From NCBI GenBank assembly GCA_944989445.1, contig CALYLW010000010.1:1837234-1901233 (forward strand): DNA of 64,000 nt, read 5' to 3'. The notes beneath the pieces were generated by a model. The model worked only from the letters and a program-made list of their open reading frames with translations. It was not told where the DNA came from and did not search any database. How positions within the stretch are numbered: position 1 is the first letter of the stretch; every line of letters begins with the position of its first letter. This DNA comes from Ampullaceana balthica (lineage: Eukaryota; Mollusca; Gastropoda; Lymnaeidae). Positions 1-12,600 of the stretch are shown here, piece by piece. The translations under genes and the position numbers were made by a program.

Positions 1-2086
1 ATAGACCCAGTCCAAGTCTGCTTGTGTCGTTAGTTGTAGGACCAGGTAAATAGACCCAGTCCAAGTCTGCTTGTGTCGTTAGTTGTAGGACCAGGTAAAT
101 AGACCCAGTCCAAGTCTGCTTGTGTCGTTAGTTGTAGGACCAGGTAAATAGACCCAGTCCAAGTCTGCTTGTGTCATTAGTTGTAGGACCAGGTAAATAG
201 ACCCAGTCCAAGTCTGCTTGTGTCGTTAGTTGTAGGACCAGGTAAATAGACCCAGTCCAAGTCTGCTTGTGTCATTAGTTGTAGGACCAGGTAAATAGAC
301 CCAGTCCAAGTCTGCTTGTCGTTAGTTGTAGGACCAGGTAATAAGACCCAGTCCAAGTCTGCTTGTGTCATTAGTTGTAGGATCAGGTAAATAGACCCAG
401 TCAAAGTCTGTTTGTCGTTAGTTGTAGGACCAGGTAAATAGACCCAGTCCAAGTCTGCTTGTGTCATTAGTTGTAGGATCAGGTAAATAGACCCAGTCCA
501 AGTCTGCTTGTCGTTAGTTGTAGGACCAGGTAAATAGACCCAGTCCAAGACTACTTGTGTCATTAGTTGTAGGACCAGGTAAATAGACCCAGTCCATATC
601 TGCTTGTGTCATTAGTTGTAGGACCAGGTAAATAGACCCAGTCCAAGTCTGCTTGTGTCGTTAGTTGTAGGACCAGGTAAATAGACCAAGTCCATATCTG
701 CTTGTGTCATTAGTTGTAGGACCAGGTAAATAGACCCAGTCCAAGTCTGCTTGGGTCATTAGTTTTAGGACCAGGTAAATAGACCCAGTCCAAGTCTGCT
801 TGTGTCGTTAGTTGTAGGACCAGGTAAATAGACCCAGTCCAAGTCTTTTTGTGTCATTAGTTGTAGGACCAGGTAAAATGACCCAGTCCATGTCTGCTTG
901 TGTCATTAGTTGTAGGACCAGGTAAATAGACCCAGTCCAATTCTGTTTGTGTCGTTAGTTGTAGGACCAGGTAAATAGACCCATTCCAAGTCTGCTTGTG
1001 TCATTAGTGGTAGGACCAGGTAAATAGACCCAGTCCAAGTCAGTATGTGTCATTAGTTGAATGACCAGGTAAATAGACCCAGTCCAAGTCTGCTTGTGTC
1101 ATTAGTTGTAGGACAAGGTAAATAGACCCAGTCCAAGTCTGCTTGTGTCATTAGTTGTAGGACCAGGTAAATAGACCCAGTCCAAGTCTGCTTGTGTCAT
1201 TAGTTGTAGGACCAGGTAAATAGACCCATTCCACGTCTGCTTGTGTCGTTAGTTGTAGGACCAGGTAAATAGACCCATTCCCCGTCTGCTTGTGTCATTA
1301 GTTTTAGGACCAGGTAAATAGACCCAGTCCAAGTCTATTTGTGTCATTAGTTGTAGGACCAGGTAAATAGACCCAGTCCAAGTCTGCTTGTGTCGTTAGT
1401 TGTGGGACCAGGTAAATAGACCCAGTCCAAGGATGCTTGTGTCGTTAGTTGTAGGACCAGGTAAATAGACCCAGTCCAAGTCTGCTTGTGTCGTTAGTTG
1501 TAGGACCAGGTAAATAGACCCAGTCCAAGTCTGCTTGTGTCATTAGTTGTAGGACCAGGTAAATAGACCCAGTCCAAGTCTAGTTGTGTCGTTAGTTGTA
1601 GGACCAGGTAAATAGACCCAGTCCAAGTCTGCTTGTGTCATTAGTTGTAGGACCAGGTAAATAGACCCAGTCCAAGTCTGCTTGTGTCGTTAGTTGTAGG
1701 ATCAGGTAAATAGACCCAGTCCAAGTCTGCTTGTGTCATTAGTTGTAGGACCAGGTAAATAGACCCAGTCCAATTCTGCTTGTGTCGTTAGTCGTAGGAC
1801 CAGGTAAATAGACCCAGTCCAAGTCTGCTTGTGTCATTAGTTGTAGGACCAGGTAAATAGACCCAGTCCAAGTCTGTATGTGTCATTAGTTGTAGGACCA
1901 GGTAAATAGACCCAGTCCAAGTCTGCTTGTGTCATTAGTTGTAGGACCAGGTAAATAGACCCAGTCCAAGTCTGCTTGTGTGGTTAGTCGTAGGACCAGG
2001 TAAATAGACCCAGTCCAAGTCTGCTTGTGTCATTAGTTGTAGGACCAGGTAAATAGACCCAGTCCAAGTCTGCTTGTGTCATTAGT

Positions 2087-3380
2087 TGTTGGACCAGGTA
2101 AATAGTCCCAGTCCAAATCTGTATGTGTCATTAGTTGTAGGACCAGGTAAATAGACCCAGTCCAAGTCTGCTTGTGTCGTTAGTTGTAGGACCAGGTAAA
2201 TAGACCAAGTCCAAGTCTGCTTGAGTTTTTAGTTGTAGGACCAGGTAAATAGTCCCAGTCCAAATCTGTATGTGTCATTAGTTGTAGGACCAGGTAAATA
2301 GACCCAGTCCAAGTCTGCTTGTGTCATTAGTTGTAGGACCAGGTAAATAGACCCAGTCCAAGTCTGCTTGTGTCATTAGTTGTAGGACCAGGTAAATAGA
2401 CCCAGTCCAAGTCTGCTTGTGTCATTACTTGTAGGACCAGGTAAATAGACCCAGCCCAATTCTGTATGTGTCATTAGTCGTAGGACCAGGTAAATAGACC
2501 CAGTCCAAGTCTGCTTGTGTCATTAGTTGTAGGACCAGGTAAATAGACCCAGTCCAAGTCTGCTTGTGTCATTAGTTGTAGGATCAGGTAAATAGACCCA
2601 GTCCAAGTCTGCTTGTGTCATTAGTTGTAGGACCAGGTAAATAGACCCAGTCCATGTCTGCTTGTATCTTTAGTTGTAGGACCAGGTAAATAGACCCAGT
2701 CCAAGTCTGCTTGTGTCATTGGTTGTAGGACCAAGTAAATAGACCCAGTCCAAGTCTGCTTGTGTTGTTAGTTGTAGGACCAGGTAAATAGACCCAGTCC
2801 AAGTCTGCTTGTGTCGTTAGTTGTAGGACCAGGTAAATAGACCCAGTCCAAGTCTGCTTGTGTCGTTAGTTGTAGGACCAGGTAAATAGACCCAGTCCAA
2901 GTCTGCTTGTGTCATTAGTTGTAGGACCAGGTAAATAGACCCAGTCCAAGTCTGCTTGTGTCATTAGTTGTTGGACCAGGTAAATAGTCCCAGTCCAAAT
3001 CTGTATGTGTCATTAGTTGTAGGACCAGGTAAATAGACCCAGTCCAAGTCTGCTTGTGTCGTTAGTTGTAGGACCAGGTAAATAGACCAAGTCCAAGTCT
3101 GCTTGAGTTTTTAGTTGTAGGACCAGGTAAATAGTCCCAGTCCAAATCTGTATGTGTCATTAGTTGTAGGACCAGGTAAATAGACCCAGTCCAAGTCTGC
3201 TTGTGTCGTTAGTTGTAGGACCAGGTAAATAGACCCAGTCCAAGTCTGCTTGTGTCATTAGTTGTAGGACCAGGTAAATAGACCCAGTCCAAGTCTGCTT
3301 GTGTCATTACTTGTAGGACCAGGTAAATAGACCCAGCCCAATTCTGTATGTGTCATTAGTCGTAGGACCAGGTAAATAGA
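2087..3380 (+). repeat. Higher-order duplicated block inside the 49-bp array (copies 1 and 2)
   Basis: Rare variant units recur as a linked set. Variant GTTGG (marker T at 2090 and again at 2972) and variant ATTACTTG followed by AGCCCAATTC (marker C at 2428 and again at 3310) are both displaced by exactly 882 bp, which is 18 units. The same linked set appears again near 4.7-5.0, 6.45-6.85 and 10.5-10.9 kb, and in part near 11.7 kb. This shows duplication of blocks of many units, not only single-unit slippage. Confidence 0.8.
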
Positions 3381-6300
3381 CCCAGTCCAAGTCTGCTTGT
3401 GTCATTAGTTGTAGGACCAGGTAAATAGACCCAGTCCAAGTCTGCTTGTGTCATTAGTTGTAGGATCAGGTAAATAGACCCAGTCCAAGTCTGCTTGTGT
3501 CATTAGTTGTAGGACCAGGTAAATAGACCCAGTCCAAGTCTGCTTGTGTCATTAGTTGTAGGACCAGGTAAATAGACCCAAGTCCATATCTGCTTGTGTC
3601 ATTAGTTGTAGGACCAGGTAAATAGACCCAGTCCAAGTCTGCTTGTGTCATTAGTTGTAGGACCAAGTAAATAGACCCAGTCCAAGTCTGCTTGTGTCAT
3701 TAGTTGTAGGACCAGGTAAATAGACCCAGTCCAAGTCTGCTTGTGTCATTAGTTGTAGGACCAGGTAAATAGACCCAGTCCAAGTCTGCTTGTGTCATTA
3801 GTTGTAGGACCAGGTAAATAGACCCAGTCCAAGTCTGCTTGTGTCATTAGTTGTAGGATCAGGTAAATAGACCCAGTCCAAGTCTGCTTGTGTCGTTAGT
3901 TGTAGGACCAGGTAAATAGACCCAGTCCAAGTCTGCTTGTGTCATTAGTTGTAGGACCAGGTAAATAGACCCAGTCCAAGTCTGCTTGTGTCGTTAGTTG
4001 TAGGACCAGGTAAATAGACCCAGTCCAAGTCTGCTTGTGTCGTTAGTTGTAGGACCAGGTAAATAGACCCAGTCCAAGTCTGCTTGTGTCATTAGTTGTA
4101 GGACCAGGTAAATAGACCCAGTCCAAGTCTGCTTGTGTCATTGGTTGTAGGACCAAGTAAATAGACCCAGTCCAAGTCTGCTTGTGTCATTAGTTGTAGG
4201 ACCAGGTAAATAGACCCAGTCCAAGTCTGCTTGTATCTTTAGTTGTAGGACCAGGTAAATAGACCAAGTCCAAGTCTGTATGTGTCATTAGTTGTAGGAC
4301 CAGGTAAATAGACCCGGTCCAAGTCTGCTTGTGTCATTAGTTGTAGGACCAGGTAAATAGACCCAGTCCAAGTCTGTATGTGTCATTAGTTGTAGGACCA
4401 GGTAAATAGACCCAGTCCAAGTCTGCTTGTGTCGTTAGTTGTAGGACCAGGTAAATAGACCCAGTCCAAGTCTGCTTGTGTCATTAGTTGTAGGACCAGG
4501 TAAATAGACCCAGTCCAAGTCTGTATGTGTCATTAGTTGTAGGACCAGGTAAATAGACCCAGTCCAAGTCTGCTTGTGTCATTAGTTGTAGGACCAGGTA
4601 AATAGACCCAGTCCAAGTCTGCTTGTATCTTTAGTTGTAGGACCAGGTAAATAGACCCAGTCCAAGTCTGCTTGTGTCGTTAGTTGTAGGACCAGGTAAA
4701 TAGACCCAAGTCCAAGTCTGCTTGAGTCTTTTAGTTGTAGGACCAGGTAAATAGTCCCAGTCCAAATCTGTATGTGTCATTAGTTGTAGGACCAGGTAAA
4801 TAGACCCAGTCCAAGTCTGCTTGTGTCGTTAGTTGTAGGACCAGGTAAATAGACCCAGTCCAAGTCTGCTTGTGTCATTAGTTGTAGGACCAGGTAAATA
4901 GACCCAGTCCAAGTCTGCTTGTGTCATTACTTGTAGGACCAGGTAAATAGACCCAGCCCAATTCTGTATGTGTCATTAGTCGTAGGACCAGGTAAATAGA
5001 CCCAGTCCAAGTCTGCTTGTGTCATTAGTTGTAGGACCAGGTAAATAGACCCAGTCCAAGTCTGCTTGTGTCATTAGTTGTAGGACCAGGTAAATAGACC
5101 CAGTCCAAGTCTGCTTGTGTCATTAGTTGTAGGACCAGGTAAATAGACCCAGTCCAAGTCTGCTTGTGTCGTTAGTTGTAGGACCAGGTAAATAGACCCA
5201 GTCCAAGTCTGCTTGTGTCATTAGTTGTAGGACCAGGTAAATAGACCCAGTCCAAGTCTGCTTGTGTCGTTAGTTGTAGGACCAGGTAAATAGACCCAGT
5301 CCAAGTCTGCTTGTGTCATTAGTTGTAGGACCAGGTAAATAGACCCAGTCCAAGTCTGCTTGTGTCATTAGTTGTAGGACCAGGTAAATAGACCCAGTCC
5401 AAGTCTGCTTGTGTCATTAGTTGTAGGACCAGGTAAATAGACCCAGTCCAAGTCTGCTTGTGTCATTAGTTGTAGGACCAGGTAAATAGACCCAGTCCAA
5501 GTCTGCTTGTGTCATTAGTTGTAGGACCAGGTAAATAGACCCAGTCCAAGTCTGCTTGTGTCATTAGTTGTAGGACCAGGTAAATAGACCCAGTCCAAGT
5601 CTGCTTGTGTCATTAGTTGTAGGACCAGGTAAATAGACCCAGTCCAAGTCTGCTTGTGTCATTAGTTGTAGGACCAGGTAAATAGACCCAGTCCAAGTCT
5701 GCTTGTGTCATTAGTTGTAGGACCAGGTAAATAGACCCAGTCCAAGTCTGCTTGTGTCATTAGTTGTAGGACCAGGTAAATAGACCCAGTCCAAGTCTGC
5801 TTGTGTCATTAGTTGTAGGACCAGGTAAATAGACCCAGTCCAAGTCTGCTTGTGTCATTAGTTGTAGGACCAGGTAAATAGACCCAGTCCAAGTCTGCTT
5901 GTGTCGTTAGTTGTAGGACCAGGTAAATAGACCCAGTCCAAGTCTGCTTGTGTCATTAGTTGTAGGACCAGGTAAATAGACCCAGTCCAAGTCTGCTTGT
6001 GTCATTAGTTGTAGGACCAGGTAAATAGACCCAGTCCAAGTCTGCTTGTGTCATTAGTTGTAGGACCAGGTAAATAGACCCAGTCCAAGTCTGCTTGTGT
6101 CATTAGTTGTAGGACCAGGTAAATAGACCCAGTCCAAGTCTGCTTGTGTCATTAGTTGTAGGATCAGGTAAATAGACCCAGTCCAAGTCTGCTTGTGTCG
6201 TTAGTTGTAGGACCAGGTAAATAGACCCAGTCCAAGTCTGCTTGTGTCATTAGTTGTAGGACCAGGTAAATAGACCCAGTCCAAGTCTGCTTGTGTCGTT

Positions 6301-6449
6301 AGTTGTAGGACCAGGTAAATAGACCCAGTCCAAGTCTGCTTGTGTCGTTAGTTGTAGGACCAGGTAAATAGACCCAGTCCAAGTCTGCTTGTGTCATTAG
6401 TTGTAGGACCAGGTAAATAGACCCAGTCCAAGTCTGCTTGTGTCATTAG

Positions 6450-6850
6450 TTGTTGGACCAGGTAAATAGTCCCAGTCCAAATCTGTATGTGTCATTAGTT
6501 GTAGGACCAGGTAAATAGACCCAGTCCAAGTCTGCTTGTGTCGTTAGTTGTAGGACCAGGTAAATAGACCAAGTCCAAGTCTGCTTGAGTTTTTAGTTGT
6601 AGGACCAGGTAAATAGTCCCAGTCCAAATCTGTATGTGTCATTAGTTGTAGGACCAGGTAAATAGACCCAGTCCAAGTCTGCTTGTGTCGTTAGTTGTAG
6701 GACCAGGTAAATAGACCCAGTCCAAGTCTGCTTGTGTCATTAGTTGTAGGACCAGGTAAATAGACCCAGTCCAAGTCTGCTTGTGTCATTACTTGTAGGA
6801 CCAGGTAAATAGACCCAGCCCAATTCTGTATGTGTCATTAGTCGTAGGAC
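6450..6850 (+). repeat. Higher-order block copy within the 49-bp array
   Basis: Markers T6454 and C6792 belong to the variant set first seen at 2090/2428. The next full copy is at 10521/10859, displaced by 4067 bp at both markers, exactly 83 units. Marker C4930 to C6792 is 1862 bp (38 units), and C10859 to C11692 is 833 bp (17 units). Confidence 0.75.
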
Positions 6851-8340
6851 CAGGTAAATAGACCCAGTCCAAGTCTGCTTGTGTCATTAGTTGTAGGACC
6901 AGGTAAATAGACCCAGTCCAAGTCTGCTTGTGTCATTAGTTGTAGGATCAGGTAAATAGACCCAGTCCAAGTCTGCTTGTGTCATTAGTTGTAGGACCAG
7001 GTAAATAGACCCAGTCCAAGTCTGCTTGTGTCATTAGTTGTAGGATCAGGTAAATAGACCCAGTCCAAGTCTGCTTGTGTCGTTAGTTGTAGGACCAGGT
7101 AAATAGACCCAGTCCAAGTCTGCTTGTGTCATTAGTTGTAGGACCAGGTAAATAGACCCAGTCCAAGTCTGCTTGTGTCATTAGTTGTAGGACCAGGTAA
7201 ATAGACCCAGTCCAAGTCTGCTTGTGTCATTAGTTGTAGGACCAGGTAAATAGACCCAGTCCAAGTCTGCTTGTGTCATTAGTTGTAGGATCAGGTAAAT
7301 AGACCCAGTCCAAGTCTGCTTGTGTCGTTAGTTGTAGGACCAGGTAAATAGACCCAGTCCAAGTCTGCTTGTGTCATTAGTTGTAGGACCAGGTAAATAG
7401 ACCCAGTCCAAGTCTGCTTGTGTCGTTAGTTGTAGGACCAGGTAAATAGACCCAGTCCAAGTCTGCTTGTGTCGTTAGTTGTAGGACCAGGTAAATAGAC
7501 CCAGTCCAAGTCTGCTTGTATCTTTAGTTGTAGGACCAGGTAAATAGACCAAGTCCAAGTCTGTATGTGTCATTAGTTGTAGGACCAGGTAAATAGACCC
7601 GGTCCAAGTCTGCTTGTGTTGTTAGTTGTAGGACCAGGTAAATAGACCCAGTCCAAGTCTGCTTGTGTCATTAGTTGTAGGACCAGGTAAATAGACCCAG
7701 TCCAAGTCTGCTTGTGTCATTAGTTGTAGGACCAGGTAAATAGACCCAGTCCAAGTCTGCTTGTGTCATTAGTTGTAGGACCAGGTAAATAGACCCAGTC
7801 CAAGTCTGCTTGTATCTTTAGTTGTAGGACCAGGTAAATAGACCAAGTCCAAGTCTGTATGTGTCATTAGTTGTAGGACCAGGTAAATAGACCCGGTCCA
7901 AGTCTGCTTGTGTTGTTAGTTGTAGGACCAGGTAAATAGACCCAGTCCAAGTCTGCTTGTGTCATTAGTTGTAGGACCAGGTAAATAGACCCAGTCCAAG
8001 TCTGCTTGTGTTGTTAGTTGTAGGACCAGGTAAATAGACCCAGTCCAAGTCTGCTTGTGTCGTTAGTTGTAGGACCAGGTAAATAGACCCAGTCCAAGTC
8101 TGCTTGTGTCATTAGTTGTAGGACCAGGTAAATAGACCCAGTCCAAGTCTGCTTGTGTCGTTAGTTGTAGGACCAGGTAAATAGACCCAGTCCAAGTCTG
8201 CTTGTGTTGTTAGTTGTAGGACCAGGTAAATAGACCCAGTCCAAGCCTGCTTGTGTCGTTAGTTGTAGGACCAGGTAAATAGACCCAGTCCAAGTCTGCT
8301 TGTGTTGTTAGTTGTAGGACCAGGTAAATAGACCCAGTCC

Positions 8341-9660
8341 AAGTCTGCTTGTATCTTTAGTTGTAGGACCAGGTAAATAGACCAAGTCCAAGTCTGTATG
8401 TGTCATTAGTTGTAGGACCAGGTAAATAGACCCGGTCCAAGTCTGCTTGTGTTGTTAGTTGTAGGACCAGGTAAATAGACCCAGTCCAAGTCTGCTTGTG
8501 TCATTAGTTGTAGGACCAGGTAAATAGACCCAGTCCAAGTCTGCTTGTGCCTTTAGTTGTAGGACCAGGTAAATAGACCCAGTCCAAGTCTGCTTGTGTC
8601 ATTAGTTGTAGGACCAGGTAAATAGACCCAGTCCAAGTCTGTATGTGTCATTAGTTGTAGGACCAGGTAAATAGACCCGGTCCAAGTCTGCTTGTGTCAT
8701 TAGTTGTAGGACCAGGTAAATAGACCCAGTCCAAGTCTGCTTGTATCTTTAGTTGTAGGACCAGGTAAATAGACCCAGTCCAAGTCTGCTTGTGTCATTA
8801 GTTGTAGGACCAGGTAAATAGACCCGGTCCAAGTCTGCTTGTGTCATTAGTTGTAGGATCAGGTAAATAGACCCAGTCCAAGTCTGCTTGTGTCGTTAGT
8901 TGTAGGACCAGGTAAATAGACCCAGTCCAAGTCTGCTTGTGTCATTAGTTGTAGGACCAGGTAAATAGACCCAGTCCAAGTCTGCTTGTGTCGTTAGTTG
9001 TAGGACCAGGTAAATAGACCCAGTCCAAGTCTGCTTGTGTCATTAGTTGTAGGACCAGGTAAATAGACCCAGTCCAAGTCTGCTTGTGTCATTAGTTGTA
9101 GGACCAGGTAAATAGACCCAGTCCAAGTCTGCTTGTATCTTTAGTTGTAGGACCAGGTAAATAGACCCAGTCCAAGTCTGCTTGTATCTTTAGTTGTAGG
9201 ACCAGGTAAATAGACCAAGTCCAAGTCTGTATGTGTCATTAGTTGTAGGACCAGGTAAATAGACCCGGTCCAAGTCTGCTTGTGTTGTTAGTTGTAGGAC
9301 CAGGTAAATAGACCCAGTCCAAGTCTGCTTGTGTCATTAGTTGTAGGACCAGGTAAATAGACCCAGTCCAAGTCTGCTTGTGCCTTTAGTTGTAGGACCA
9401 GGTAAATAGACCCAGTCCAAGTCTGCTTGTGTCATTAGTTGTAAGACCAGGTAAATAGACCCAGTCCAAGTCTGTATGTGTCATTAGTTGTAGGACCAGG
9501 TAAATAGACCCGGTCCAAGTCTGCTTGTGTCATTAGTTGTAGGACCAGGTAAATAGACCCAGTCCAAGTCTGCTTGTATCTTTAGTTGTAGGACCAGGTA
9601 AATAGACCCAGTCCAAGTCTGCTTGTGTCATTAGTTGTAGGACCAGGTAAATAGACCCGG
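8341..9660 (+). repeat. Second higher-order family in the 49-bp array (GTGCCTTTAG units)
   Basis: A second linked set of variants, with ATCTTTAG, CGGTCC, TTGTTAG and then GTGCCTTTAG units, recurs. The GTGCC marker lies at 8550, 9383 and 12960, spaced 833 bp (17 units) and 3577 bp (73 units). The block at 8341-8860 is repeated almost unit for unit at 9174-9690. Confidence 0.7.
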
Positions 9661-12600
9661 TCCAAGTCTGCTTGTGTCATTAGTTGTAGGATCAGGTAAA
9701 TAGACCCAGTCCAAGTCTGCTTGTGTCGTTAGTTGTAGGACCAGGTAAATAGACCCAGTCCAAGTCTGCTTGTGTCATTAGTTGTAGGACCAGGTAAATA
9801 GACCCAGTCCAAGTCTGCTTGTGTCGTTTGTTGTAGGACCAGGTAAATAGACCCAGTCCAAGTCTGCTTGTGTCGTTTGTTGTAGGACCAGGTAAATAGA
9901 CCCAGTCCAAGTCTGCTTGTGTCGTTAGTTGTAGGACCAGGTAAATAGACCCAGTCCAAGTCTGCTTGTGTCATTAGTTGTAGGACCAGGTAAATAGACC
10001 CAGTCCAAGTCTGCTTGTGTCATTAGTTGTAGGACCAAGTAAATAGACCCAGTCCAAGTCTGCTTGTGTCGTTAGTTGTAGGACCAGGTAAATAGACCCA
10101 GTCCAAGTCTGCTTGTGTCATTAGTTGTAGGACCAGGTAAATAGACCCAGTCCAAGTCTGCTTGTGTCATTAGTTGTAGGACCAAGTAAATAGACCCAGT
10201 CCAAGTCTGCTTGTGTCGTTAGTTGTAGGACCAGGTAAATAGACCCAGTCCAAGTCTGCTTGTGTCATTAGTTGTAGGACCAGGTAAATAGACCCAGTCC
10301 AAGTCTGCTTGTGTCATTAGTTGTAGGACCAGGTAAATAGACCCAGTCCAAGTCTGCTTGTGTCGTTAGTTGTAGGACCAGGTAAATAGACCCAGTCCAA
10401 GTCTGCTTGTGTCGTTAGTTGTAGGACCAGGTAAATAGACCCAGTCCAAGTCTGCTTGTGTCATTAGTTGTAGGACCAGGTAAATAGACCCAGTCCAAGT
10501 CTGCTTGTGTCATTAGTTGTTGGACCAGGTAAATAGTCCCAGTCCAAATCTGTATGTGTCATTAGTTGTAGGACCAGGTAAATAGACCCAGTCCAAGTCT
10601 GCTTGTGTCGTTAGTTGTAGGACCAGGTAAATAGACCAAGTCCAAGTCTGCTTGAGTTTTTAGTTGTAGGACCAGGTAAATAGTCCCAGTCCAAATCTGT
10701 ATGTGTCATTAGTTGTAGGACCAGGTAAATAGACCCAGTCCAAGTCTGCTTGTGTCGTTAGTTGTAGGACCAGGTAAATAGACCCAGTCCAAGTCTGCTT
10801 GTGTCATTAGTTGTAGGACCAGGTAAATAGACCCAGTCCAAGTCTGCTTGTGTCATTACTTGTAGGACCAGGTAAATAGACCCAGCCCAATTCTGTATGT
10901 GTCATTAGTCGTAGGACCAGGTAAATAGACCCAGTCCAAGTCTGCTTGTGTCATTAGTTGTAGGACCAGGTAAATAGACCCAGTCCAAGTCTGCTTGTGT
11001 CATTAGTTGTAGGATCAGGTAAATAGACCCAGTCCAAGTCTGCTTGTGTCATTAGTTGTAGGACCAGGTAAATAGACCCAGTCCAAGTCTGCTTGTGTCA
11101 TTAGTTGTAGGACCAGGTAAATAGACCCAGTCCAAGTCTGCTTGTATCTTTAGTTGTAGGATCAGGTAAATAGACCCAGTCCAAGTCTGCTTGTGTCATT
11201 AGTTGTAGGATCAGGTAAATAGACCCAGTCCAAGTCTGCTTGTGTCGTTAGTTGTAGGACCAGGTAAATAGACCCAGTCCAAGTCTGCTTGTGTCATTAG
11301 TTGTAGGACCAGGTAAATAGACCCAGTCCAAGTCTGCTTGTGTCATTAGTTGTAGGATCAGGTAAATAGACCCAGTCCAAGTCTGCTTGTGTCATTAGTT
11401 GTAGGACCAGGTAAATAGACCCAGTCCAAGTCTGCTTGTGTCATTAGTTGTAGGACCAGGTAAATAGACCCAGTCCAAGTCTGCTTGTGTCATTAGTTGT
11501 AGGATCAGGTAAATAGACCCAGTCCAAGTCTGCTTGTGTCATTAGTTGTAGGACCAGGTAAATAGACCCAGTCCAAGTCTGCTTGTGTCATTAGTTGTAG
11601 GACCAGGTAAATAGACCCAGTCCAAGTCTGCTTGTGTCATTAGTTGTAGGACCAGGTAAATAGACCCAGTCCAAGTCTGCTTGTGTCATTACTTGTAGGA
11701 CCAGGTAAATAGACCCAGCCCAATTCTGTATGTGTCATTAGTCGTAGGACCAGGTAAATAGACCCAGTCCAAGTCTGCTTGTGTCATTAGTTGTAGGACC
11801 AGGTAAATAGACCCAGTCCAAGTCTGCTTGTGTCATTAGTTGTAGGATCAGGTAAATAGACCCAGTCCAAGTCTGCTTGTGTCATTAGTTGTAGGACCAG
11901 GTAAATAGACCCAGTCCAAGTCTGCTTGTGTCATTAGTTGTAGGACCAGGTAAATAGACCCAGTCCAAGTCTGCTTGTATCTTTAGTTGTAGGATCAGGT
12001 AAATAGACCCAGTCCAAGTCTGCTTGTGTCATTAGTTGTAGGATCAGGTAAATAGACCCAGTCCAAGTCTGCTTGTGTCGTTAGTTGTAGGACCAGGTAA
12101 ATAGACCCAGTCCAAGTCTGCTTGTGTCATTAGTTGTAGGACCAGGTAAATAGACCCAGTCCAAGTCTGCTTGTGTCATTAGTTGTAGGACCAGGTAAAT
12201 AGACCCAGTCCAAGTCTGCTTGTGTCATTAGTTGTAGGACCAGGTAAATAGACCCAGTCCAAGTCTGCTTGTGTCATTAGTTGTAGGATCAGGTAAATAG
12301 ACCCAGTCCAAGTCTGCTTGTGTCGTTAGTTGTAGGACCAGGTAAATAGACCCAGTCCAAGTCTGCTTGTGTCATTAGTTGTAGGACCAGGTAAATAGAC
12401 CCAGTCCAAGTCTGCTTGTGTCGTTAGTTGTAGGACCAGGTAAATAGACCCAGTCCAAGTCTGCTTGTGTCGTTAGTTGTAGGACCAGGTAAATAGACCC
12501 AGTCCAAGTCTGCTTGTGTCATTAGTTGTAGGACCAGGTAAATAGACCCAGTCCAAGTCTGCTTGTGTCGTTAGTTGTAGGACCAGGTAAATAGACCAAG

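Noticed and set aside
177..563. Minus-strand ORFs in the 49-bp array (repeated DWVYLPGPTTND), also at 3466, 9692 and 14286
   Set aside because: The 49-bp period cycles all frames and a TAA in one frame closes each ORF; the sense relation to exon A is on the + strand.
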